From Siphonodentalium dalli (taxonomy: Eukaryota > Mollusca > Scaphopoda > Gadilida > Siphonodentaliidae): a stretch of 64,000 bases of DNA. The notes beneath the pieces are model-generated. The model worked only from the letters and a program-made list of their open reading frames with translations. It was not told the DNA's origin and ran no database searches. Location of the stretch: the NCBI GenBank assembly GCA_032622095.1, contig CP136068.1, forward strand, positions 158,925,465-158,989,464, in the 5' to 3' direction. Position 1 is the stretch's first letter. Every line of letters starts with the position of its first letter. Below, in pieces: positions 52,001-57,600 of this stretch. The position numbers were made by a program, and so were the translations under genes.

Positions 52001-54584
52001 GTCATTTTCTTGGTGTTTGGCAAATCCGAGCGATTTGATAAAAAAGCCAGTGTCTGTATGAAATATTCAAGAACATAAATAAATATTTTTACAATGGCTA
52101 TGCTGGTGTATGCAAACGACGTGAATTATAACCGATTATAGTCGAGTTACAACACCTAATACATCCCGTATTAAAATTGATCGCAATATGTTTTTGAATG
52201 TTTGACACACACACATAATGGCCTTTCCTGGATATGTTCTCATTATCCGAACACCCAGAAATGGCGGTACAATATAACGGTACTGATTCTTAACACAGTA
52301 ACAGTTTGCCATACCAGTATCATAGCAATTTAGTTGGACCCACCATCAGCATAGCAAACAGCAGGACCATTTGACCAGTGGTGTATATATCACGGTAGTC
52401 TCACCAATCCACCCATACTTCATCACTCGTTGAAGCTTACTGCTTACAATTATTTGTGAACAAATGAAGTAAATTTTATGGTTCAAAATATTGTATTTTT
52501 TTTACAGAATTACCTTCCGTAAGTTTAAGTACATCATCTGTGAATGAATTTATGTCCGTAAAACAGTTGATGTCCTTACACGTGTAGTAAGTTTAAATAT
52601 ACTGTTCCGTTTCATTTCATTGTCTCCTTTATATTGCGACGTTACGTTGAACTTGGCAGTTTTGTACTAAGTTGAGGTTACGCTCATGATATTTCTCGTG
52701 AGCACATTTGTGTTGATTGTCTAAACTACAAATTATGGAACTATTATCCGTAAAGTAGACTTGCTCCAAGAAAATGGACTAATAATGGTTCCAATGCCCG
52801 AAGATTGGTCCGTTAAATATCCCCCCTTGGATCCATAGGTTTACGATAAATTTTAACAGTGTATATCGGTTCTTGAATTCAGATAATGGCCTTTTTTCGA
52901 TACAATCAGATAAGCCAAACACCGCGAAAACTTTAGATAAAATATCGGTGCATTTTCTCAACAGCATCAGTTTGTCATACCAACATAGCAAATCAGCAGG
53001 ACCACTTTACCAAGGGTGTATTTTTAACCGCAAGAGGTTAGATTATAATGAAGTGCGATTATTTCTTGATCAGGTGCGATTTCTCCGGACAGATGTTCAT
53101 AACACTCTGCCCACCCGGCCAGGTGTACTACGATCATGCGCACACGTGCGGTAGTGTGCACTCCGGACCGATAGGGAACGATTATAAGCTGCCATTAGAG
53201 ACCAACATCCAGAATCCATGTACGGTGATGTCCATAGCAATGAACCACTACTACTACCCGCATCCATTAGCTCAATTCTACATACAGGTAAGAACCCATG
53301 TACGGTGATGTCAATAGCAATGAACCACTACTACTACTACCCTCATCCATTAGCTCAATTCTACATACAGGTAAGATCAATTTAATCTACATACAGGTGA
53401 GATCAATTCTACATACAGGTGAGGTAAATTGTACGTACAGTTGAGGTAAATTGTACATACATGTGAAATCAATTCTACATACAGGTGAGGTAAATTGTAC
53501 ATACAGGTGAGATAAATTCTACAAACTTGTGAGATACATTCTACATACTTGTGAGATAAATTGTACATACATGTGAGGTAAATTGTACATACGGGTGAAA
53601 TCAATTCTACATACAGGTGAGATAATTTATACATACAGGTGAGATAAATTATACATACATGTGAGATAAATTATACATACAGGTGAGATAAATTATACAT
53701 ACAGGTGAGGTACATTATACATACAGGTAAGATAAATTCTACATACTGGTGAGATATATTATACATACAGGTGAGATAAATTTAATTATGCATACATGTG
53801 AGATAGGTTATGGCCGTTATGCCATGATTCTCAACTCTAGCTCAATTCTACATACAGGTGACACAAATGATATTCTACATACAGGTGAGATAAGTTATAC
53901 ATACAATTGATATAAATTCTACATACACGCGAGATAACTTATGCATACAGGTGAAATAAATTAAATCATAACTAAAGGTGAGATAAATTCTACATACAGG
54001 TGAGATAAATTCTGCATACAGTTGAGATACATTCTACATACAGGTGAAATAAATTCTACATACGGGTGAGATAAATTCTGCATACAGTTGAGATACATTC
54101 TACATACAGGTGAAATGAATTCTACATACAGATAAGATAAATTATATTTTCAGTGTGACACAGATTGAGACTTGCATTTGTTTAAACGTGTCTAATTAGC
54201 ACGTATAACGGTTCTATAGTACAGCATGGAAGGTGTCACGCATGCGCGCATTCAGATTCAGCAGCTAGTTCTTGCACTGATTTGATCATTGTTTTATTTC
54301 AGTGTGATACATGGGGACACGCCTGGAAGGTTCCATGCGCAGCTTCCATGGTTTGGTCCACATCACTGCAGAAATGCGTCTCGGAGAGCACCCACACTAC
54401 GGGGGATCATGTGCTGAACCCGTGCACACCCACAGCCATCGCAAACGGACATATGTTCCACGCGTACCCGGACAACATCCACAAGTTCATCCACTGTTCT
54501 CTCGGGGGACATCTGTATGTACAGGAGTGTCCCGGTGACCTAATATGGTCGCAGCCAGCCGAGACGTGTATATTCCGACGCTGA
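12803..54584 (+). CDS. Secreted VWA and chitin-binding protein, Pif/BMSP-like (nine coding exons)
   Basis: Joining exons 12803-13063, 30946-31228, 36855-37418, 39707-39819, 43651-43891, 45241-45336, 46733-46835, 53074-53287 and 54303-54584 gives 2157 nt, 718 codons plus stop. Every junction has AG/GT borders and matching phase. Order: signal peptide (1 to about 25); N-terminal domain ending SRDG...YGGIWQ, continued by IDEAEF... in exon 2 (to about 181); VWA domain (184-367) with complete MIDAS motif DASGS 195-199, Thr in NTAAAL near 268 and Asp 299 in TDGES; Asn/Thr-rich linker with three N-glycosylation sequons (exon 4); an unrecognised Cys-containing region (408-519); three chitin-binding type-2 modules (Cys 531/555/566/579, 603/626/637/650, 666/690/701/714). 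Proteins with this order are known in mollusc and brachiopod shell matrix, where they bind chitin and organise mineral. No LamG domain, unlike classical Pif. Secretion is expected; the shell role is inference. Confidence 0.88.
13122..14067 (+). mobile_element. MITE family I, copy 1, TTAA-flanked, carrying a minisatellite
   Basis: It begins TTAAAGGTACTCAATCT and ends GATTGAGTACATTTAA, inverted ends with TTAA outside. The body after 13615 (GATTCGATGGTCCCCATAT, TTTTTACTGGGCCACTA, GGCGCTTAATCGGATTGAG) matches, inverted, 35787-36608. In this copy an array of AACTTGTTTAAACAAGTT-type repeats sits near the left end. It lies in intron 1 just after the exon 1 donor. Confidence 0.75.
13160..13610. repeat. 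Palindromic ACTTGTTTAAACAAGT minisatellite
   Basis: Repeats of AACTTGTTTACACAAGTTAG are spaced by GTAAATTGTATAACCAAGTTA, giving a 43-bp period in the last part (13411 onward). Each core is itself a near-perfect palindrome. The array is bracketed by inverted blocks CTACAGCAGCGTAGAA and TTTCTACGCTGCCG. From 14068 to 14377 the intron shows nothing recognisable. Confidence 0.85.
14378..14601 (+). repeat. Repeat family F, copy 2, first half
   Basis: Matches the first half of the copy at 9525 up to GCTATGCCAATTA, where the 1.6-kb foldback element starts. The second half resumes at 16206. Confidence 0.8.
14600..16205. mobile_element. 1.6-kb foldback (palindromic) element with poly-C/poly-G shoulders
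   Basis: Arms of about 700 bp (14600-15305 and about 15485-16205) are near-perfect inverted copies around a loop of about 180 bp. Each arm starts GTCCAGGAGATATTGGTCGA, then a C (or G) homopolymer, then ACTTGTTAACAAGAAAAAAA, then several ATGGCGGCC-type motifs, and GGAGATACTC near the loop. It interrupts repeat F; AATTA occurs at both flanks and may be the target duplication. No coding capacity is apparent; the open frames across the loop are not supported. Confidence 0.85.
16206..16480 (+). repeat. Repeat family F, copy 2, second half
   Basis: Resumes with ATTACAAATAAAATAAATG and ends in the family's GTTACCATTTCTGACATTGG block. A roughly 125-bp tail is tandemly duplicated at 16480-16660 (CTACTGATCCATCTATAGG twice). 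From 16661 to 17000 nothing is recognised. Confidence 0.8.
17000..17790. repeat. Degenerate CA-rich tandem repeats
   Basis: Diverged units containing CATACAGCTA, ACCATACA and TATACACACAC recur about every 50-70 bp. Long His/Thr/Tyr-rich open frames here on the + strand follow from composition and have no splice or start support. Confidence 0.65.
17790..19115 (-). repeat. Long ATGGC-rich repeat family G, copy 1
   Basis: The whole stretch is, inverted, homologous to 62640-63960: shared blocks include TTCTATTCTGGTTGTCCC, ACAAATTGTGACTCAC, AAATCGAATTTTTGAG and several GGCGGCCATTTTGG motifs. The right edge (AGTCTACACGGCC, CTTGTTAACA, a G homopolymer near 19100) resembles an arm end of the foldback element at 14600-16205. 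From 19116 to 19500 nothing else is seen. Confidence 0.75.
19521..19810. mobile_element. MITE family B, copy 2 (partial)
   Basis: Contains the internal block CACCCATACAGAGCCCCAGA, the CTGCAGGGTAATGGATG block, one hairpin module (19691-19759) and a decayed end CGACTTACGACTGGATTTG. The other hairpin and outer end are absent. From 19811 to 20455 nothing is recognised. Confidence 0.75.
20458..21086 (+). repeat. 39-bp minisatellite, 16 copies
   Basis: Units of 39 bp containing CCCAGAACTGATCTCATTCC and TGATAAGGTAGACTG are almost identical. Because 39 is a multiple of three, the reverse strand stays open as a 13-residue repeat (MRSVLGKQSTLSG); no start, splice or domain evidence supports a protein. 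It lies in intron 1; 21087-21540 holds nothing recognised. Confidence 0.95.
21541..23185 (+). repeat. 56/61-bp satellite with higher-order structure, about 29 copies
   Basis: The basic unit is 56 bp (GTACATTGAATCACACCACA ... CGCATGCAATGCACATCAGAGT). A 61-bp variant has CATCGCATACTG and CACATCACATGCAACGCACC. The variant recurs about 341 bp apart (22268, 22609), equal to one 61-mer plus five 56-mers. From 23186 to 23600 the intron is unremarkable. Confidence 0.95.
23605..24160. repeat. TTTGCCAAAT-rich repeat pair with internal (ACC)n
   Basis: Clusters of TTTGCCAAATGAAAATATT occur at about 23615-23680 and 24080-24150 in the same orientation, with a (CAC)n microsatellite at 23863-23893 between them. 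The origin is unknown. Confidence 0.55.
24435..24886 (+). mobile_element. MITE family A, copy 1 (left of the giant array)
   Basis: It starts CCCTTTACCCAACAGAACGG, has hairpin modules at 24466-24530 and 24673-24742, and runs into the family body (TATTTTAGGCTGTAGAAGC) and GGCCGGTTTGTTGGGTA, where the array begins instead of the usual AAGGGTTAA. The left flank is TATTTAGTATATATAGTATG, the same sequence that forms half of each array unit. Confidence 0.85.
24887..30643 (+). repeat. Giant 42/43-bp satellite made of a MITE end plus flanking DNA
   Basis: About 130-140 units. Each joins TTTGGCCGGTTTGTTGGG (the last bases of MITE family A) to TATTTAGTATATATAGTATG (the MITE's left flank) and TTAA. Variants: 42 bp with TTAATTTGG, 43 bp with TTAATAATGG, and TATACATA for TATATATA. 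A homogeneous block of TTAATTGGG units occupies 29710-30370, and a 23-bp derivative lacking the MITE part (GGGGTATTTAGTATATATAG) occupies 30375-30640. In-frame 42-bp stretches leave long open frames on both strands; these are not genes. Confidence 0.95.
30644..30923 (-). mobile_element. MITE family A, copy 2 (inverted, right of the giant array)
   Basis: Reads TATCATTGGAACCGGCTC, hairpin 30699-30767, spacer, hairpin 30826-30894, then GGGCCGTTCTGTTGGGTAAAGGGTTAA. It is inverted relative to copy 1 and lacks the part replaced by the array. It ends only 22 bp before the exon 2 acceptor. Confidence 0.85.
30946..31228 (+). CDS. Pif-like gene, coding exon 2
   Basis: The acceptor TTTCTGCTCCTAG precedes IDEAEFNATLSCAG, which continues the WQ of exon 1 in phase 0. 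The exon encodes ...AIDWTKVTWADLTKPLYSAL and DEQAMLWAMLFNQ, the second half of the N-terminal domain seen in Pif/BMSP-like proteins, and ends AIPK with donor AAAG|GTGGGT in phase 1. The last ~19 exon bases recur many times in the array that follows. Confidence 0.85.
31216..32055 (+). repeat. 40-bp minisatellite copied from the exon 2 splice donor, about 18 copies
   Basis: Units run CTATTCCGAAAG|GTGGGTG then AAATTTATAGCGGGAACCAG. The first unit is the real exon 2 end and donor. Several copies keep AAAGGTGGGTG or AAGGTAGGTG; many have lost GT. A break of about 120 bp at 31480-31600 separates two blocks. Confidence 0.9.
32169..32602. mobile_element. MITE family B, copy 3 (complete, 434 bp)
   Basis: The ends TGACCCGCCATATCAAATCC and its inverse enclose a full hairpin (32217-32287), the internal CCCATACAGAGGCCCAGACA block and a second, shortened hairpin (32505-32551). 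No open frame. From 32603 to 33000 nothing is recognised. Confidence 0.85.
33005..33255 (+). repeat. CCGAAGGTCCGATTCT / CCCATAACT minisatellite
   Basis: About 16 copies of a roughly 15-bp unit of two alternating types, CCGATTCTCCGAAGGT and CCCATAACTCCGAAAG. From 33256 to 34450 I see no gene or repeat; a spliced exon there is not supported because exons 2 and 3 already join in phase. Confidence 0.85.
34456..34958 (-). repeat. Repeat family F, copy 3 (complete, inverted)
   Basis: Carries all family blocks in reverse orientation without the foldback insertion, from CAATGTCGGAAATGGTAAC to TACACGCGGAGCGCGCG. It serves as the uninterrupted reference for copy 2. Confidence 0.85.
34971..35480 (+). 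mobile_element. MITE family E, copy 1
   Basis: The left end TTGACCCTTTCATCACTGGA resembles TTAACCCTTTCATG. Hairpins lie at 35012-35083 (with an extra ACATG in one arm) and 35392-35460, with a spacer of about 300 bp made of degenerate AAAATTGTTAAAGAATG-type repeats. The right end is not clear. From 35481 to 35786 nothing is recognised. Confidence 0.7.
35787..36608 (-). mobile_element. MITE family I, copy 2, interrupted by a family A MITE
   Basis: TTAA lies at both ends (35787 and 36605). The body is the inverse of 13615-14067 and is split at 35934-36333 by a family A MITE. The intact sibling in intron 1 shows the uninterrupted sequence at the insertion point (CACTAAATATTCC). Confidence 0.75.
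35934..36333 (+). mobile_element. MITE family A, copy 3 (complete, 400 bp)
   Basis: TTAA at both ends, CCCTTTACCCAACAGAACGG at the left and the inverse CCAACA...AAAGGG end at the right; hairpins at 35963-36031 and 36112-36180. The terminal CCCTTT next to TTAA is the piggyBac-superfamily signature. No transposase. Confidence 0.9.
36855..37418 (+). CDS. Pif-like gene, coding exon 3 (VWA domain)
   Basis: The acceptor ATCTTACTTGCAG precedes ENCDTKIDIAFVVDASGS. The exon contains a whole von Willebrand factor A domain: DASGS metal site, NTAAALDL, LLITDGESD, GIIIFSLGIG, and the final INNFDELDSILDEVHKSAC. Two cysteines at the edges (residue 184 and near 368) could close the domain. All MIDAS residues are present, so metal-dependent ligand binding is plausible. 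It ends CGA G|GTGAGT in phase 1. Unlike most exons here, its donor is not followed by copies of itself. Confidence 0.9.
37540..38018. repeat. MITE family H, copy 1 (degenerate)
   Basis: Blocks CATATTATATACCATTTGAA, GTATTATCAACTTATCC and AAAATTAAGTGGGTCTTGAA match 45449-45904 and 58733-59174. It includes a 65-bp near-perfect hairpin (37708-37780, arms ATTTTCAATGG). From 38019 to 38160 nothing is recognised. Confidence 0.65.
38160..38362 (+). repeat. 22-bp TTGATTAATCAA minisatellite, about eight copies
   Basis: The unit AGCTAAGTTGATTAATCAAG contains a perfect 12-bp palindrome. From 38363 to 38938 the intron shows nothing recognisable. Confidence 0.9.
38939..39366 (+). mobile_element. MITE family C, copy 1 (complete)
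   Basis: TTAA at both ends; the termini CCCTTTCAGTGCCAGGTCC and the inverse closely fit the piggyBac consensus end. It has one hairpin (38991-39059) and a body with TTAGTGCCAGGGAATCTTAC. From 39367 to 39706 nothing is recognised. Confidence 0.85.
39707..39819 (+). CDS. Pif-like gene, coding exon 4 (Asn/Thr-rich linker)
   Basis: The acceptor CTATTCATTTCAG opens ASRWVSQGETNHYE; the exon ends TGIV|GTGAGT in phase 0. It contains three N-x-T/S sequons and no cysteine, suggesting an exposed, possibly glycosylated linker after the VWA domain. The end of the exon with its donor recurs once downstream (GATAGTGGTGAGCATCACG near 39880). Confidence 0.75.
40313..40711 (-). mobile_element. MITE family A, copy 4 (complete)
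   Basis: TTAA-flanked, 399 bp, inverted relative to copy 3; hairpins at 40464-40533 and 40614-40682. The stretch 39820-40312 before it contains only the exon 4 donor duplication. Confidence 0.9.
40885..41035 (+). repeat. ACACATTATAAC minisatellite
   Basis: About 12 copies of a 12-bp unit. From 41036 to 41830 no gene is seen; a small inverted repeat (GTTACAATTCATTCTG at 41491, inverse at 41563) is the only structure. Confidence 0.9.
41835..42265 (+). repeat. CTGGCACCGCTAACATTGAG minisatellite, about ten copies
   Basis: Units of about 42 bp, some extended by an extra CCCCCTATATCCC block to about 65 bp. The long open frames here on both strands are repeat artefacts. Confidence 0.9.
42324..42792 (-). 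mobile_element. MITE family C, copy 2 (complete)
   Basis: Ends CCCTTTCAGTGCCA and inverse, one hairpin (42673-42741). It lies in a short tandem repeat whose neighbouring unit at 42841 (GAAGTGATGTTAAAGAGCG) shows the unoccupied TTAA. From 42793 to 43211 only these 65-bp repeats and unremarkable DNA are present. Confidence 0.85.
43212..43610 (+). mobile_element. MITE family A, copy 5 (complete)
   Basis: TTAA-flanked, 399 bp, hairpins at 43241-43309 and 43389-43457; it ends 40 bp upstream of exon 5. Confidence 0.9.
43651..43891 (+). CDS. Pif-like gene, coding exon 5
   Basis: Acceptor CTTCATTTTTCCAG; encodes TTVECGRVEVYISYTT ... QCDQSSFNITYTDGKPT in phase 0 to phase 1, donor ACCG|GTGAGT. Beta-rich with two cysteines and one sequon. 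I do not recognise a named domain. The last 110 bp recur as degenerate copies downstream. Confidence 0.8.
43970..44780 (+). repeat. Degenerate copies of the exon 5 end and donor
   Basis: Three extra copies of the ~110-bp exon end with donor: 43970-44090, 44241-44355 and 44659-44770, each holding TATACAGACGG-like sequence followed by a CGAGTATAG or GTGAGTATAG donor region. Between them are ~60-bp repeats with AACTCATCACCATAGCCAC and ATTTGCTTTAAACACGCCC. Confidence 0.85.
44861..45078 (-). repeat. Repeat family F, copy 4 (half)
   Basis: Inverted first half of the family, from AGCTTATCACAAACC to ACACGCGGAGCGCG. Confidence 0.8.
45241..45336 (+). CDS. Pif-like gene, coding exon 6
   Basis: Acceptor CATTTTCTTCCAG; 96 bp encoding GNDVKCFDKNGTEVVCTPLD followed by FLVSPYGHLLCK, phase 1 to phase 1, donor AAAG|GTACGA. 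Three cysteines; the module is not recognised. Two altered copies of the exon end and donor follow directly. Confidence 0.8.
45297..45460 (+). repeat. Three-copy duplication of the exon 6 end and donor
   Basis: CTTCCTCGTCAGCCCATATG ... TGTAAAG|GTACG recurs at about 45355 and 45415; the second copy keeps AAAGGTACGG, the third has AAAAGTAT. Confidence 0.9.
45449..45904. mobile_element. MITE family H, copy 2 (TTAA-flanked)
   Basis: Starts TTAAAGGCCCATTTGATTTTC and ends AATAAGTGGTCCTTTAA, inverted ends with TTAA outside. The body matches 58733-59174. Confidence 0.75.
45902..46115 (+). mobile_element. MITE family E, copy 2 (left half)
   Basis: Begins TTAACCCTTTCATGACTGG; one altered hairpin at 45953-46019, then degenerate AAAATTGTTAAA sequence. 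It directly abuts family H copy 2, sharing its TTAA. From 46116 to 46732 there is a family H fragment (46130-46262) and otherwise nothing. Confidence 0.7.
46733..46835 (+). CDS. Pif-like gene, coding exon 7 (start of chitin-binding module 1)
   Basis: Acceptor TTTGTTCTCAACAG; encodes DTEETLLPPNPCTENN and YHPYPGDTSKFIR, ending in phase 2 with donor TATCAG|GTTTGT. It supplies the first cysteine and the aromatic strand of the first chitin-binding type-2 module; the remaining cysteines are in exon 8. Its end was the seed for the 46-bp array that follows. Confidence 0.85.
46790..47995 (+). repeat. 46-bp minisatellite copied from the exon 7 splice donor, about 26 copies
   Basis: Each unit carries CCGTATCCCGGGGATACATC, AAGTTTATCAG|GTTTGTTTAA. 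The first unit is the true exon end. Most copies keep the TATCAG|GTTTGT or TATCAAGTTTGT junction. Reading past the real donor reaches a stop (TTT GTT TAA) at once. From 47996 to 48410 nothing is recognised. Confidence 0.95.
48411..49056 (+). repeat. Tandem duplication of about 314 bp
   Basis: AGCGTTGTGTCGCCGATGA starts both copies (48411 and 48725); the second has a 15-bp insertion (AAAGCAAATTCGGG) and few other changes, so the duplication is recent. It is followed by a G homopolymer near 49080. Confidence 0.9.
49184..51667 (+). repeat. 29-32-bp minisatellite, about 83 copies
   Basis: Units GGGTTGTCCCTCTGAATTGC followed by TATGATG with a variable ATG/TGTT/ATGGTA spacer; A/G variants (CTGAATT, CTGGATT) alternate in local patterns. 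It ends directly in a truncated MITE hairpin at 51668. Confidence 0.95.
51668..51845. mobile_element. MITE family B, copy 4 (fragment)
   Basis: Begins inside a hairpin (AAGATAATGCATTGGCC) and contains the CATCCATTACCCTGCAGGG and GTCTGGGGCTCTGTATGG blocks, then stops. From 51846 to 53073 no gene is seen; a diverged direct duplication (GTTTGCCATACCAG near 52305, GTTTGTCATACCAA near 52970) is present. Confidence 0.75.
53074..53287 (+). CDS. Pif-like gene, coding exon 8 (chitin-binding modules 1 and 2)
   Basis: Acceptor TTTCTTGATCAG; completes module 1 (CDFSGQMFITLCPPGQVYYD, HAHTC) and starts module 2 (NPCTVMSIAMNHYYYPHPLA). Cysteine spacing C-x23-C-x10-C-x12-C is the short four-cysteine form of peritrophin-A-like modules. 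It ends YIQ with donor ACATACAG|GTAAGA in phase 0. The last ~75 bp are duplicated at once downstream. Confidence 0.85.
53288..54150 (+). repeat. Exon 8 end duplication and 22-25-bp splice-donor array, about 33 copies
   Basis: 53288-53372 repeats the exon end (ATGTACGGTGATGTCAATAG ... ACATACAGGTAAG). After it, the unit AATTCTACATACAG|GTGAGAT recurs to about 54150. Many copies hold a strong 5' splice-site consensus (CAG|GTGAGA, CAG|GTAAGA). Confidence 0.95.
54303..54584 (+). CDS. Pif-like gene, last coding exon (chitin-binding modules 2 and 3)
   Basis: Acceptor TTGTTTTATTTCAG; CDTWGHAWKVPC completes module 2 and NPCTPTAIANGH through ECPGDLIWSQPAETC forms module 3; stop TGA at 54582-54584 just four residues after the last cysteine. 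An ATTAAA near 54691 could be the poly(A) signal. The coding end and 3' UTR start are duplicated at 54600-54640. From 54641 to 55435 nothing else is recognised. Confidence 0.88.
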   Translation, partial: CDTWGHAWKVPCAASMVWSTSLQKCVSESTHTTGDHVLNPCTPTAIANGHMFHAYPDNIHKFIHCSLGGHLYVQECPGDLIWSQPAETCIFRR

Positions 54585-55435
54585 ACACACATGGAGCCCC
54601 TCGTGTAAATTCTGACGCTGAACCCACGTGGAGCCCCTCGGCGATATGAGCAGACAACACTCAGTTTGAGTTATAATGTTAAATTCTGATATTAAACCTG
54701 CTTATTTGTTAAATTCTGATATTATTACCCGGTCCGGTTGTGGGGACAAAACGAATCCCGACTACCAGTTAATATGGGCTATGAATCCCGACAACCAGTT
54801 AACATGGGGTATCACCCGAATGCCGCGCACCAGAAAATTTGCAACTGTAAAAAAATGGCCAAATTAGGGAGTGTATCACCCAACCCACCATGTCGTCACG
54901 TCCCTGATAATGTGCGGCATAGCGATATATAGAGGAGAGGTCTCACCCAAAGGGCGTCAACATAATTTATTTGTTTATTGAAATTTGAGCGGCTAAGCGA
55001 CAAAGTAGATTTTTTGGGGTTTGGAGTTTAAAGTCTTTTCAGTGGTGAAATACGTTTTCGACGTTGTCATTTTTGTTAGTGGAGAAACGACCGTGTATAC
55101 GATTAATATCACCGGAAAACTAATTAACTGAACGTAAAAAACACCGACCGCTGGATAGCAAGTGACATAACTTGCCCAGTTACACGAATCATTTTTACAC
55201 TTTACACACTGACAGTGACACCCACAGCCTAGCTCGAGAAATCTCAATGTCCCAGGAAGTGATGTTCGCAACTTTACAAGGGGGTAGTTTGTATTGCGAT
55301 AACACGATTTGATTAATGCAGATCGTGTATGCACAAGTGCATGTCACTATGCCTTTATCGGCTCGCTTCTTGGAATTGTTGTATGTCAATGATATCTTCC
55401 GGACAACTGAGATATCCAGACACTGATATCATATG

Positions 55436-55893
55436 TGACCCGCCATATCAAATCCAGTCGTAAGTCGGGATTTTTTTTTACACTGTGCCAATGCATTATC
55501 TTATATATGCGAGTCGACCATAGGTCGCCTCGCATATATAAGAGAATGCATTGGCCTAACAATTGTTTATCATTTTTTTTAAATAAATGTTTCTTACAAT
55601 TTTTAGGACATAAAATAAAAAAAACATCCATTACCCTGTAGGGAGCCCCACACATATATAGAAGCATATAGAATAGTGTCGTCTGCTCATGTTTGATACA
55701 TGGGGACACATGGGTGAAATTATAAAATTGTTAAAGAATACAAGAAAAAATTATTAAAATTGTAAAAAATTGTTAGGCCAATGCATTCTCTTATATATGC
55801 GAGGCGACCTATGGTCGACTCGCATATATAAGAGAATGCATTGGCACAGGGTAAAAAATCCCGACTTACGACTGGATTTGATATGGCGGGTCA
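55436..55893. mobile_element. MITE family B, copy 5 (complete, 458 bp)
   Basis: Ends TGACCCGCCATATCAAATCC and inverse; hairpins at 55487-55556 and 55776-55844; same internal blocks as copy 3. From 55894 to 56378 only three copies of a 29-bp repeat (CCACAGCTAATAACATG, 56033-56110) are seen. Confidence 0.9.
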
Positions 55894-56378
55894 GGTAGTA
55901 TTTTGTCTAGCGCTCAATAAGGATACATTCATACACTTGCACATTTGTCAGACATTATTTTGCATTTGTTTCGGATTAGAAAGCTATAAAGTGCCAGAAA
56001 GCGAATGCAAAATGCTTATAAAATGCATCTGTACCACAGCTAATAACATGAAAAGCTATGTACCACAGCTAATAACATGAAAAGCTATGTACCACAGCTA
56101 ATAACATGAAAAGTAAAAACTATGTAGTTCATCTAGAATCGGTGCTATCGAAATTTGCATGTAAATAGTATTCAATTATCTCGCAAGACTCAATCATACA
56201 GGTAATTTAAGGCAATGAGTCATTAGTACCGAAATTTACTTCTCATGTCGTTAGCTTTGGTAAATATTCATTGTATATGCATGTTGTCATCCATATTCTC
56301 ACACCACGCATAGAGTTTTCTGCGATAAAATGCATGCAAAAAATGTTGTGCAAACTTGCCAGTTTATTAAGGTATACC

Positions 56379-56748
56379 TTAACCCTTTACCCAACATAAG
56401 GGCCCTGTGCCAATGCATTCTCTTATATATGCGAGTCGACCATAGGTCGCCTCGCATATATAAGAGAATGCATTGGCTTAACACATTAAAAATTATAAAA
56501 TTGTTAAAGAATGTAAGAAAAAATGGTAAAAAGTGTTTTTTAGGCCAATGCATTCTCTTATATATGCGAGGCGACCTATGGTCGACTCGCATATATAAGA
56601 GAATGCATTGGCACATGGCATAACTGTAACTATCACAATGTGGTCAAGGAGCCGGTTCCAATGATATCCATATTTGTATGGTTCTATTGAGACAGACCGA
56701 AGGTATTTTAGGCTGTTGAAGCTTTATTTGGCCGGTTTAAAGGGTTAA
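56379..56748 (+). mobile_element. MITE family A, copy 6
   Basis: TTAA-flanked; hairpins at 56407-56476 and 56544-56612; slightly shortened near the right end (the TTGTTGGG part is missing). From 56749 to 57600 no gene or repeat is recognised. Confidence 0.85.
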
Positions 56749-57600
56749 AGAGTGAAGTACGCGTACGTTATCAGCCGATACGTCCTCGAGGGCAGGCGGA
56801 CCCACCTGTACAGATGTCGCGCATTCGACATGTTTTCGTGCACATCATTAAGGGGGTGTTTAAGTGACCAATTTTGAATGTGGATTTCCATGCAAACCTC
56901 CGCAGTAAATGTTATATATTAAATATTTGTCAAGGAACTAAAGTATTCAACAAACCCCAACATAATTAGCTTTTTTTATGGTTTTGCAGCAATATTAACG
57001 TAGACATGAACGATTGTTTTCATTTATATGTTCATGAATGTTTCCCACATATATTGATTTCCCCTCGAACAGTCAAGACTTGTCAATGTCCACAAACTGA
57101 TAATTTGAAATAAATAAACGGTCTTTTATTAACAGCGTTGATTTTCCACCACCAACACCATAGCAACGCCTACGAGTATAGGACCATTGCAGAAAGAAAC
57201 ATGGCGGTCTGTATACCAAGATACACCTGACAATTTTCACTTTTAAAGATTTCCCGGTATCGAAATTGGTCGACACATACATGAATACCTTTCTACTACC
57301 AATATACATGTATGTCACAGAAAGACGCATTCAAGTCATTATAGAAATAAAAATTCGAACACGATTTTCGGGACCGAGAAATTGGTACACGCCATATTTA
57401 TTAATTGAAATTCCTGAATTGCGAGCTGAATAATTCGATACTGTCCGGAAAATGTATATTTCGTTTTATTATATGCCTGCCTATAAAATAGCTGGAAATT
57501 ACTGCAACGTAGATCATCGTATTTACACAGTGAAATACGATGTAGTTTTAGATCAAGAATTTTTTCTTTTACATTTGGGGTTCGGACGAGCCGCGTCCTA

